A program made the position numbers and the translations under genes. A stretch of DNA of 6,464 nt from an uncultured Aquincola sp. Its GTDB lineage: Bacteria; Pseudomonadota; Gammaproteobacteria; Burkholderiales; Burkholderiaceae. The stretch covers positions 1 to 6,464 of the forward strand of contig CAKZXL010000259.1 in NCBI GenBank assembly GCA_937883885.1, given 5' to 3'. The notes below the pieces were generated by a model. That model was not told the DNA's origin. It made no database searches and saw only the letters and a list, made by a program, of their open reading frames with translations. Positions 1-6,281 of this stretch are shown here, piece after piece. Position 1 is the stretch's first letter. Every line of letters starts with the position of its first letter.

Positions 1-1219
1 CCACCACCACTTCGCGGACCACGGCATCGGCCTGGACAACCTGTCCATCGACGTGCCGAAGATGCTGGCCCGCAAGGACCTGGTGGTCAAGCAGAACAAC
101 GACGGCATCCTGTACCTGTTCAAGAAGAACAAGGTCAGCTTCTTCCACGGCCGCGGCTCCTTCGCCAAGGCCGCGGACGGCGGCTACGAGATCAGCGTCG
201 CCGGCAAGGAAGCCGAGACCCTGGTGGCCAAGCATGTGATCGTGGCCACCGGCTCCAACGCCCGTGCGCTGCCGGGCGTGCCCTTCGACGAAGTCAACGT
301 GCTGTCCAACGACGGCGCGCTGAAGGTCGGCGCGGTGCCCCGGAAGCTGGGGGTCATCGGCTCCGGCGTCATCGGCCTGGAGATGGGCTCGGTGTGGCGC
401 CGCCTGGGCGCTGAAGTCACCGTGCTCGAAGCCCTGCCCACCTTCCTGGCGGCGGTGGACGAGCAGGTGGCCAAGGAAGCCCACAAGGCGTTCACCAAGC
501 AGGGCCTGAAGATCGAGCTGGGCGTCAAGATCGGCGAGATCAAGAACGAAGCCGGTGGCGTGACGGTGGCCTACACCGACGCCAAGGGCGGCGCGCAAAG
601 CCTGGCGGTGGACAAGCTGATCGTTTCGATCGGCCGCACGCCCAACACCATCGGCCTCAATGCCGAAGCGGTGGGCCTGAAGCTGGACGAGCGTGGCGCC
701 ATCGTGGTGGACGGCGACTGCAAGACCAACCTGCCCAACGTGTGGGCCATCGGCGACGTGGTGCGCGGCCCGATGCTGGCGCACAAGGCGGAAGAAGAAG
801 GCGTGGCCGTGGCCGAGCGCATTGCCGGCCAGCATGGGCACGTCAACTTCAACACCATCCCGTGGGTGATCTACACCAGCCCCGAGATCGCCTGGGTCGG
901 CCAGACCGAGCAGCAGCTCAAGGCCGAAGGCCGTGCCTACAAGGCCGGCAGCTTCCCGTTCATGGCCAACGGCCGTGCGCGCGCGCTGGGCGACACCACC
1001 GGCTTCGTCAAGTTCCTGGCCGATGCCAAGACCGACGAGATCCTGGGTGTTCACATCGTCGGCCCGATGGCCAGCGAGCTGATCTCCGAGGCGGTGGTGG
1101 CGATGGAGTTCAAGGCCAGCGCCGAAGACATCGCGCGCATCTGCCATGCGCACCCGTCGCTGTCCGAGGCCACCAAGGAAGCCGCGCTCGCCGTCGACAA
1201 GCGCACGCTCAACTTCTGA
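1..1219 (+). CDS. lpdA: Dihydrolipoyl dehydrogenase (E3), 5'-truncated by the window edge
   Basis: This flavoenzyme reoxidises dihydrolipoyl groups with NAD+ as the E3 subunit of 2-oxoglutarate and related dehydrogenase complexes in the cytoplasm. The reading frame is open from base 2, giving 405 residues; the family usually has about 470-480, so roughly 70 N-terminal residues, including the first FAD-binding loop and the redox-active Cys pair, lie outside the window. The GTG at 53 is only an internal Val codon. Visible motifs, numbered from base 2: IVATGS at 80-85, the NAD-binding loop GSGVIG at 120-125 followed by an acidic residue (VLEA, 141-144), GRTPN at 211-215, the second FAD motif AIGDVV at 249-254, and the C-terminal HPSLSE at 384-389 carrying the catalytic His-Glu pair. 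The sequence resembles the OdhL type that follows sucA-sucB in Burkholderiales; that neighbourhood is not visible here. zapE starts 40 bases downstream on the same strand. Family assignment is very secure; which complex it serves is inferred. Confidence 0.96.
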   Translation, partial: HHHFADHGIGLDNLSIDVPKMLARKDLVVKQNNDGILYLFKKNKVSFFHGRGSFAKAADGGYEISVAGKEAETLVAKHVIVATGSNARALPGVPFDEVNVLSNDGALKVGAVPRKLGVIGSGVIGLEMGSVWRRLGAEVTVLEALPTFLAAVDEQVAKEAHKAFTKQGLKIELGVKIGEIKNEAGGVTVAYTDAKGGAQSLAVDKLIVSIGRTPNTIGLNAEAVGLKLDERGAIVVDGDCKTNLPNVWAIGDVVRGPMLAHKAEEEGVAVAERIAGQHGHVNFNTIPWVIYTSPEIAWVGQTEQQLKAEGRAYKAGSFPFMANGRARALGDTTGFVKFLADAKTDEILGVHIVGPMASELISEAVVAMEFKASAEDIARICHAHPSLSEATKEAALAVDKRTLNF

Positions 1220-1245
1220 TGGCGGCCGGGCTGGTGCACGGCCTG

Positions 1246-1275
1246 CCTGCCTGACGCCCATGGGGGTCAGGCAGG
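1246..1275 (+). promoter_or_regulatory. Perfect inverted repeat enclosing the zapE start codon
   Basis: The arm CCTGCCTGAC (1246-1255) is the exact reverse complement of GTCAGGCAGG (1266-1275). The ten bases between include the palindrome CCCATGGG (1257-1264). In RNA this could form a ten-base-pair GC-rich stem with the zapE ATG (1260-1262) in the apical loop. The hairpin lies 27 bases after the lpdA stop. No T-run follows, so it is not a standard intrinsic terminator, and no Shine-Dalgarno sequence is seen just upstream of the ATG. The repeat is certain; a role in translation control, partial termination or mRNA 3'-end protection is inference. Confidence 0.5.
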
Positions 1276-2357
1276 TCTACGAAGCCGCGCTTCAGGCCCG
1301 CGGCTACAAGAGCGACCCCGCGCAGTTGCGCGCCATCGCCGCGCTGGAGCGCTGCGAGAACGAGTGGATCAGCTACCTGGCCCAGCGCAGCAACGCGGTT
1401 ACCCGCATGCTGCGCCGCCCGCCGATTCCGCGTGGCGTGTACATGGTCGGCGGGGTGGGGCGGGGCAAGAGCTTCCTGATGGACTGCTTCTTCCAGTCCG
1501 TGCCGCTGCGCCGCAAGACGCGGCTGCACTTCCACGAGTTCATGCGCGAGGTGCACCGCGAGCTGCAGGAGCTCAAGGGCCTGCAGAACCCGCTGGACGA
1601 ACTGGGCAAGCGGGTGGCGCGGCGCTTCCGCCTCATCTGCTTCGACGAATTCCACATCGCCGACGTGACGGACGCGATGATCCTGCACCGCATGCTGGAC
1701 GCGCTGTTCGCCAACCGGGTGAGCATCGTCACCACCAGCAACTTCAGGCCCGAGGGGCTGTACCCCAACGGCCTGCACCGCGACCGCATCCTGCCCGCCA
1801 TCGACTTGCTGAACGAGCGGATGGAGGTGATCGATGTGGACAACGGCACCGACTACCGCAGCATCACGCTGGAGCAGGTGGCGATGTACCACACGCCGCT
1901 GGGGCCCGAGGCCGACGCCGCGATGAACGAGGCCTTCGACAAGCTGGCCGAGGCGCGCGACGAAGACCCGGTGCTGCACATCGAGCAGCGCGAGATCCGC
2001 TCGCGCCGCAAGGCCGGTGGCGTGGTGTGGTTCGACTTCAAGCAGCTGTGCGGCGGACCGCGTTCGCAGAACGACTATCTCGAGATCGCGACGCAGTTCC
2101 ACACCGTGCTGCTGTCCAACGTGCCGATGATGCCGCCCAACCTAGCCAGCGAGGCGCGGCGCTTCACGCTGCTGATCGACGTGCTCTATGACCGCCGGGT
2201 CAAGCTCATCCTGTCGGCGGCGGTGCCGGCCGAACAGCTGTACACCGAAGGGCCGCTGGCGCACGAGTTTCCGCGCACGGTCTCGCGGCTGAACGAGATG
2301 CGTTCGGCCGAGTTCCTGGCGCTGAAACGGCGCGACGTCGACACCCGCATCACCTGA
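1260..2357 (+). CDS. zapE: ZapE/AFG1-family cell division ATPase
   Basis: This 365-residue protein belongs to the AFG1-like ATPases. E. coli ZapE (375 aa) associates with the division ring and affects FtsZ polymers in an ATP-dependent way; the mitochondrial homologue is AFG1/LACE1. The P-loop GGVGRGKS is at residues 64-71, the Walker B motif LICFDE at 125-130, a sensor-like TTSN at 158-161, and the family-typical stretch HFHEFMREVH at 90-99. Further conserved-looking blocks are CGGPRSQNDYLE at 264-275 and SEARRFTLLIDVLYD at 297-311. The ATG at 1260 was chosen because the protein then begins MGVRQVYEAAL, matching where betaproteobacterial homologues begin; the open frame continues upstream but only over lpdA. 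There is no clear ribosome-binding site, and the start lies inside an inverted repeat. It is probably read through from lpdA and with the secreted-protein gene 11 bases downstream. Confidence 0.93.
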   Translation: MGVRQVYEAALQARGYKSDPAQLRAIAALERCENEWISYLAQRSNAVTRMLRRPPIPRGVYMVGGVGRGKSFLMDCFFQSVPLRRKTRLHFHEFMREVHRELQELKGLQNPLDELGKRVARRFRLICFDEFHIADVTDAMILHRMLDALFANRVSIVTTSNFRPEGLYPNGLHRDRILPAIDLLNERMEVIDVDNGTDYRSITLEQVAMYHTPLGPEADAAMNEAFDKLAEARDEDPVLHIEQREIRSRRKAGGVVWFDFKQLCGGPRSQNDYLEIATQFHTVLLSNVPMMPPNLASEARRFTLLIDVLYDRRVKLILSAAVPAEQLYTEGPLAHEFPRTVSRLNEMRSAEFLALKRRDVDTRIT

Positions 2358-2368
2358 AAGGCGCCCGC

Positions 2369-3055
2369 ATGATCCGTTGGCCGACCCTGCTGCCGCTGGC
2401 CCGCCGCTGTGGTGTGGTGCTGGGGTTCAGCGCCGCGATGGGCGGCCTGGCAGCGCCTGCCGCGGCCGCCGGTGACGCGGCTGCTTCGGCACCGCCGGCG
2501 GCCACCGTGCCTTCGGCCGCGCAGGAGCGCCAGCGCATCGACGCTGAGCAGAACGCCGCCGAGGCCCGCTACCGCGAACGCGAGGCGCAATGCCGGCAGC
2601 AGTTCGTCGTCACCGCCTGCGTCAACAAGGCCAAGGCCGAGCGCCGAGAGCTGCTGGAGAGCCTGCGCAACCAGCGCCTGCTGCTGGACGAAGCCGCCCG
2701 CAAGCAGCGCGCGGCCGACCGGCTGGCCGGCATCGAGCAGCGCCAGCGCGAGCGGGCCGAAGGTGAGCGCGAAGCCGCCGTGCGCGCGGCCCAGCGCGCC
2801 TCCGACGCGGGCGCCCGCACGCCCGCGGCACCGGCGTCGGCTTCTGCGGGTCGGCTGCTGCCGGCGGCACCGTCGCCCCAGCAGCAGCAACGCCGTGCCG
2901 AAGAGGCCAGCGCCGAAAAGGCCCGCGCCGCCGAGCGTGTGAAGGAACGCGCGCAACGCGCTTCCGAGGCAGAGGCCCACCGCGACAAGGTGCTGGAGCG
3001 CAACCGGCGCGACCCGCCTGCGCCGTCGCTGCCTACGCCCGGCGCACCGCGCTGA
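2369..3055 (+). CDS. Putative secreted coiled-coil protein of unknown function
   Basis: I do not recognise a named family with certainty. The 228-residue product starts with basic residues and a hydrophobic stretch (about 5-28), then an Ala-rich region ending near residue 34, consistent with a Sec signal peptide and periplasmic location. The mature part has a low-complexity Ala/Pro linker (36-50), a charged helix-forming segment rich in Glu, Arg, Gln and Ala (about 52-145), a second Ala/Pro spacer (about 147-170), and another charged helix (172-213). Cys75 and Cys84 lie nine residues apart in CRQQFVVTAC, the most family-like part, and could form a disulfide in the periplasm; Cys14 would be removed with the signal. 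The ATG at 2369 is preceded by a plausible ribosome-binding site, GAAAGG (2356-2361), overlapping the zapE stop. The 11-base gap implies co-transcription with zapE. I recall similar Cys-containing coiled-coil proteins in other Burkholderiales, unverified. Coding status is well supported; function is unknown. Confidence 0.8.
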   Translation: MIRWPTLLPLARRCGVVLGFSAAMGGLAAPAAAAGDAAASAPPAATVPSAAQERQRIDAEQNAAEARYREREAQCRQQFVVTACVNKAKAERRELLESLRNQRLLLDEAARKQRAADRLAGIEQRQRERAEGEREAAVRAAQRASDAGARTPAAPASASAGRLLPAAPSPQQQQRRAEEASAEKARAAERVKERAQRASEAEAHRDKVLERNRRDPPAPSLPTPGAPR

Positions 3056-3061
3056 ACGCGG
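3047..3061. terminator. Weak short hairpin between convergent genes
   Basis: CCGCG (3047-3051) and CGCGG (3057-3061) form a five-base-pair stem with a five-base loop that contains the stop codon of the rightward gene. It lies in the 15-base gap between that gene and the stop of the leftward phosphatase gene. No T-run follows on either strand. With so little room between two converging genes some termination signal is expected, but this short stem is only a candidate. Confidence 0.2.
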
Positions 3062-3070
3062 CCCAGGCCG

Positions 3071-3907
3071 TCAACGTGCGGCGCCGGTCACCGCGGCGCC
3101 GCCGCGCGGCATCGCATCGATGCGCAGCAGCGCCAGCGACAGGTTGTCGCCACCGCCCCGCGCGCGCTGGCGGGCCTTGTTGATCAGCATCTCCGCCGCT
3201 TCGCGCGGCGGCAGCGCATCGACGATGGTGCCCAGTTCCTGCGGGGTGAAGTAGTGCCACAGGCCGTCGCTGCAGGCCAGCAGGCTGTCGCCCACTTCCA
3301 GGCGGTCGATGCGGTTCAGGGTCAGCGGCGGGTCTTGCTGGGTGCCCAGGCAGCCGGTCAGCAGGTTGGATTGCGGATGGCTGTTGGCCTCTTCTTCGGC
3401 CAGCCGGCCTTCGTCGATCAGCCGCTGCACGAACGAATGGTCGATGGTGCGCGACACCAGATGCGGCCCGCGGAAGTGGTAGATGCGCGAATCGCCCGCA
3501 TGCACCAGCTGGCAGCTGCGGTCGGCGCCCACCAGGAAAGCGGCCACCGTGCTGTGCGGCTCTTCCTCGGCAGTGATGGCGGTGAGCTTGATCATCAGGT
3601 GCGCTTCCTGCACCAGCTGCTTCAGCGTCTCGGCAGCGTCGTCGCTGCCGGGCACGAAGCGGTCGAACAGCTGGCGCGCGGTCAGCAGCACCTGATCGGC
3701 CGCCTTGCGCCCGCCGCTCTTGCCGCCCATGCCGTCGGCCAGCACGCCCAGCGCCACACCCGGCACGCGGGCATGCGTCAGCAGCTCGACCTGGTCCTGC
3801 TGGTAGGCGCGGTCGCCGCGGTGGATGCCGGTGGCGGCCGACAGCCGGTGGCCGGTGGCGGCGGTGGGCGTGGGGGAGGGGGCGGAAGCGGGGAAGGCGC
3901 TGGACAT
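3071..3907 (-). CDS. PP2C-family serine/threonine protein phosphatase
   Basis: This is a soluble metal-dependent phosphatase of 278 residues, about the normal size for a bacterial single-domain PP2C (Stp/PppA-like); it would remove phosphate from Ser/Thr residues of proteins. Motifs in order: the first metal Asp at 38 (YQQDQV, with Gln where the usual motif has Asn), DGMGG at 58-62, HSTVAAF at 118-124, HAGDSRIY at 136-143, LLTGCLG at 182-188, the Asp in CSDGLW at 212-217, and GGDNLSL at 252-258 with the last metal Asp at 254. The core metal-binding acids (38, 58, 214, 254) are present, so it should be active. There is no signal peptide or membrane segment; about 20 N-terminal residues are Pro/Ala/Ser-rich. 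The ATG at 3907 was chosen because the longer open frame upstream runs antisense to the ydcH-like gene and has no PP2C similarity. No partner kinase is visible here. It is transcribed alone, divergent from the ydcH-like gene. Confidence 0.93.
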   Translation of the reverse strand: MSSAFPASAPSPTPTAATGHRLSAATGIHRGDRAYQQDQVELLTHARVPGVALGVLADGMGGKSGGRKAADQVLLTARQLFDRFVPGSDDAAETLKQLVQEAHLMIKLTAITAEEEPHSTVAAFLVGADRSCQLVHAGDSRIYHFRGPHLVSRTIDHSFVQRLIDEGRLAEEEANSHPQSNLLTGCLGTQQDPPLTLNRIDRLEVGDSLLACSDGLWHYFTPQELGTIVDALPPREAAEMLINKARQRARGGGDNLSLALLRIDAMPRGGAAVTGAAR

Positions 3908-3952
3908 CACGGCAATATACGGGAAGGAGTCGCCTAAACTCGGCCGGCTGCC
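3908..3952. promoter_or_regulatory. Short divergent intergenic region, probable promoters
   Basis: These 45 bases separate two divergent start codons and include an AT-rich patch that stands out from the GC-rich surroundings. On the minus strand TATATT (complement of 3914-3919) resembles a sigma-70 -10 box; transcription would then begin at or very near the phosphatase ATG (3907), giving a leaderless or nearly leaderless mRNA. On the plus strand TAAACT (3935-3940) is a weaker -10 candidate for the ydcH-like gene. No convincing -35 box is visible for either. Promoter activity somewhere here is likely from gene layout; the exact boxes are tentative. Confidence 0.35.
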
Positions 3953-4156
3953 ATGTCCGACAACCTGCATTCGCCCCAGCGCCTGCTCATCGAGCTTCGG
4001 ATGGAGCATGCCGACCTCGACAGCGTGATCGACCGCCTGTCGCTGACCCAGCCCGACGACGACCTGGCCCTGCGGCGGCTCAAGAAGCGCCGGCTGCTGC
4101 TGCGCGACCAGATCGCCCGGCTGGAAGTGCAGCTGGAGCCGCCCGAGCCGGCCTGA
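3953..4156 (+). CDS. Small DUF465/YdcH-family protein
   Basis: This is a 67-residue, highly charged, helical cytoplasmic protein. The arrangement LRMEHADLDSVIDRL (15-29), a short turn with TQPDDD (32-37), then LRRLKKRRLLLRDQIARLE (40-58) matches the YdcH/DUF465 pattern: an early His after acidic or basic residues, a break, then an LKK-type second helix, forming a likely helical hairpin or coiled coil. E. coli YdcH is of similar size (74 aa); the molecular role of the family is not established. The ATG at 3953 is the first in-frame start after an in-frame TAA at 3935-3937. A good Shine-Dalgarno match (AAGGAG, 3924-3929) lies 23 bases before this ATG, which is too far for normal use, and nothing better is closer. 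The helicase gene follows after 37 bases and is probably co-transcribed. SlyX, another small coiled-coil protein, was considered but the sequence fits YdcH better. Confidence 0.85.
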   Translation: MSDNLHSPQRLLIELRMEHADLDSVIDRLSLTQPDDDLALRRLKKRRLLLRDQIARLEVQLEPPEPA

Positions 4157-4193
4157 GCCCGTCATCCCCCCGCCTTCTTCTTTCCTTGACCGA

Positions 4194-6236
4194 GTGACCG
4201 ACAACCCCGACGTCGTGCCCGACGCGATGCCCGACGCCTGGCCCGCGGTGCCCCCGGCCGAGCCTGTGGTCGACCTGGCTGAAGCGGTGCGCCGCGCCTT
4301 CGCGCTCGACGGTCCGCTGTCGGCCGCCGACCCGCACTACATGGAGCGTGAAGGCCAGCAGCGCCTGGCGCTGGCCGTGGCCCGTGCGGTGGAAGAGCGC
4401 AGCGCCCTGGTGGCCGAAGCCGGCACCGGCACCGGCAAGACCTTTGCGTACCTGGTGCCGCTGCTGCTGTCGGGCCGGCGGGCGCTGGTGAGCACCGCCA
4501 CCAAGAGCCTGCAGGACCAGCTGTTCCTGCGCGACCTGCCACGCCTGCGCGAGGCGCTGCAGGTGCCCGTCACGCTGGCGCTGCTCAAGGGCCGCGCCAG
4601 CTACCTGTGCCTGCACCGGCTGGAACAGGCGCGCCAGACCATCTCGTTGGCCGACCGCTTCGCGCTGCGGGCGCTGGCCCGCATCGAGCAATGGGCGACC
4701 ACCACCGCCGGCGGCGACCTGGCCGAGCTGGAAGGCCTGGACGAGCGCTCGCCGGTGATCCCCATGGTCACCAGCACCCGCGACAACTGCCTGGGCACCG
4801 ACTGCCCGCGCTACCGCGACTGCCATGTGATGAAGGCCCGCCGCGACGCGATGGCGGCCGACCTGGTGGTGGTCAACCACCACCTGTTTTTTGCCGACAT
4901 GGCGCTGCGGGACAGCGGCGTGGCCGAGCTGCTGCCCACGGTGGATGCGGCGGTGTTCGACGAAGCCCACCAGCTGGTGGACGTGGGCACCCAGTTCCTG
5001 GGCCGCGCGTTGGGCACGGCGCAGCTGGTGGACCTGTCGCGCGACCTGCTGGGTCTGGGCCAGCAGCTGGCCCGCGGCCAGGCCGATTGGCAGGCGCTGG
5101 CCGCCGCCTGCGACCGCGCCGCGCGTGAGCTGCGCATCGCCGCCGTCGGCCCGCTGCGCGAGGTGCATGCCGCCCTCAAGCTGCGCTGGGCCGAGCGGGC
5201 CGGGCACGACGCCTTCCTCGACGCCATCGACGACGTGGGCGCCGCCTTCGACGCCGCGGTGCAGGCGCTGGAAGCCGTGAGCGACGGCCAGCCCGACCTG
5301 CAGCGGCTGCAGGCCCGCGCCGAGCATGCGGTGCAGATGGCGCGACACTTCGTGGAGCCGGGCACGCCCGACCATGTGCGCTGGGTGGACCTGAGCGCCC
5401 AGCAGGCGCGGTTGATCGAAGCGCCGCTGGACATCCGCCAGCTGCTGACCGAGCAGCGCAACGCCGCGCCGCGGGCCTGGGTGTTCACCTCGGCCACGCT
5501 GGGCGACGACGAGGAGATGCGCTGGTTCACCGTGGCCGCCGGCCTGGAAGACGCGGCCAAGCTGCGCGTGGGCAGCCCCTTCGACTACCCGGAGAACGCG
5601 CGCCTCTTCATCCCGCCACGCTTTCCCAAGCCCAACGATCCCGGCCATGCCGAGGCGGTGGGCCGGCTGGCCGGCCGCTGCGCCAGTGCGCTGCGCGGCC
5701 GCACCTTCGTGCTCACCACCACGCTGCGGGCGATGCAGGTCATCGCCCAGGCGCTGCGCGACGAGCTGGCCTGGGCGGGTGGCGACGTGGAGGTGCTGGT
5801 GCAGGGCCAGCAGCCCAAGCGGGCGCTGATGCAGCGCTTCCTGGCCAACCCGGCCAGCGTGCTGGTGGGCTCGCAAAGCTTCTGGGAAGGCATCGACGTG
5901 CCGGGCGATGCCTTGCAGTGCGTGCTGATCGACAAGCTGCCGTTTCCGCCGCCCAACGACCCGCTGGTGGAAGCGCGGGTCAAGCGCATCGAAAGCGAAG
6001 GCGGCAATGCCTTCGGCGAGCTGTTCGTCGCCGATGCCGCCATCAGCCTGAAGCAGGGCGCCGGCCGCCTGATCCGCAGCGAAACCGACCGCGGCCTGCT
6101 GGTGGTGTGCGACCCCCGCATGGCCCAGATGAACTACGGCCGCCGCCTGCGCGCCGCGCTACCGCCCATGACGCTGGCCACCAGCGAGCAAGAAGCGCTC
6201 GACTGGCTCCATCACCTCGCCGAAGCGCACGAGTAG
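4194..6236 (+). CDS. DinG/YoaA-family ATP-dependent DNA helicase with Fe-S cluster motif
   Basis: This 680-residue protein is a superfamily 2 (XPD/DinG-like) helicase that would unwind DNA 5' to 3' and act in repair or in resolving replication-transcription conflicts. Motifs in order: Walker A EAGTGTGKT at 75-83, STATKSLQDQL (Ia) at 100-110, four cysteines at 139, 199, 204 and 210 with the C-x4-C-x5-C spacing typical of the 4Fe-4S domain, VVVNHHLFF at 225-233, the DEAH box at 256-259, FTSATL (III) at 431-436, SFWEGIDVPG (V) at 562-571 and QGAGRLIR (VI) at 621-628. All catalytic motifs are intact. The start is uncertain: GTG at 4194 has no Shine-Dalgarno and follows a 15-base pyrimidine run (4173-4187); the ATG at 4227 would remove 11 non-conserved residues. 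It follows the ydcH-like gene by 37 bases. Whether it is closer to DinG or YoaA cannot be settled by eye, so no symbol is given. Confidence 0.95.
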   Translation: MTDNPDVVPDAMPDAWPAVPPAEPVVDLAEAVRRAFALDGPLSAADPHYMEREGQQRLALAVARAVEERSALVAEAGTGTGKTFAYLVPLLLSGRRALVSTATKSLQDQLFLRDLPRLREALQVPVTLALLKGRASYLCLHRLEQARQTISLADRFALRALARIEQWATTTAGGDLAELEGLDERSPVIPMVTSTRDNCLGTDCPRYRDCHVMKARRDAMAADLVVVNHHLFFADMALRDSGVAELLPTVDAAVFDEAHQLVDVGTQFLGRALGTAQLVDLSRDLLGLGQQLARGQADWQALAAACDRAARELRIAAVGPLREVHAALKLRWAERAGHDAFLDAIDDVGAAFDAAVQALEAVSDGQPDLQRLQARAEHAVQMARHFVEPGTPDHVRWVDLSAQQARLIEAPLDIRQLLTEQRNAAPRAWVFTSATLGDDEEMRWFTVAAGLEDAAKLRVGSPFDYPENARLFIPPRFPKPNDPGHAEAVGRLAGRCASALRGRTFVLTTTLRAMQVIAQALRDELAWAGGDVEVLVQGQQPKRALMQRFLANPASVLVGSQSFWEGIDVPGDALQCVLIDKLPFPPPNDPLVEARVKRIESEGGNAFGELFVADAAISLKQGAGRLIRSETDRGLLVVCDPRMAQMNYGRRLRAALPPMTLATSEQEALDWLHHLAEAHE

Positions 6237-6245
6237 CGGAAACAG

Positions 6246-6269
6246 CAACGGCCGCCGCAGCAGCCGTTG
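6246..6269. terminator. Candidate hairpin after the helicase gene
   Basis: CAACGGC (6246-6252) and GCCGTTG (6263-6269) are exact reverse complements separated by a ten-base loop, nine bases after the helicase stop. No T-run follows on the plus strand. Read leftward, as bamD transcripts would be, the stem is followed by CTGTTT, a slightly better terminator context. It may contribute to termination from either side together with the stronger structures at 6282-6361. Confidence 0.3.
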
Positions 6270-6281
6270 ACCCAAGCCGTG

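Noticed and set aside
1146..1259. A longer ZapE starting inside lpdA
   Set aside because: The extra residues are Arg/Pro-rich out-of-frame lpdA sequence, and homologues begin near MGVRQVYEAAL.
1209..2102. A 297-residue minus-strand open frame across zapE
   Set aside because: It mirrors the well-supported ATPase gene and its translation is compositionally biased with no recognisable motif.
2186..2980. A 264-residue minus-strand open frame opposite the secreted-protein gene
   Set aside because: The plus-strand frame has a ribosome-binding site, signal-peptide-like start and operon spacing; the reverse frame is Gly/Arg/Ala-rich, overlaps the zapE end and has none of these.
3078..3100. Direct repeat of GCGGCGCC near the 3' end of the phosphatase gene
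   Set aside because: It falls in Ala/Gly codons of the C-terminal tail, and short GC-rich repeats are expected at this base composition.
3254..3937. A 227-residue plus-strand open frame opposite the phosphatase
   Set aside because: The minus strand carries every PP2C motif; the plus frame ends in a Gly-rich low-complexity stretch typical of a shadow.
4186..4191. TTGACC as a -35 promoter box before the helicase
   Set aside because: No -10-like sequence is present 16-18 bases downstream, where the DNA is GC-rich coding sequence.
3908..4204. A longer phosphatase with about 99 extra N-terminal residues starting at 4204
   Set aside because: The extension is antisense to the ydcH-like gene, has no PP2C similarity, and the normal family length is reached from the ATG at 3907.
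4080..5876. A 598-residue open frame on the minus strand opposite the helicase gene
   Set aside because: It lies antisense to a gene with all helicase motifs intact. Its product is rich in His, Gln, Arg, Ala and Gly without domain-like pattern, as expected of a shadow frame in GC-rich DNA.
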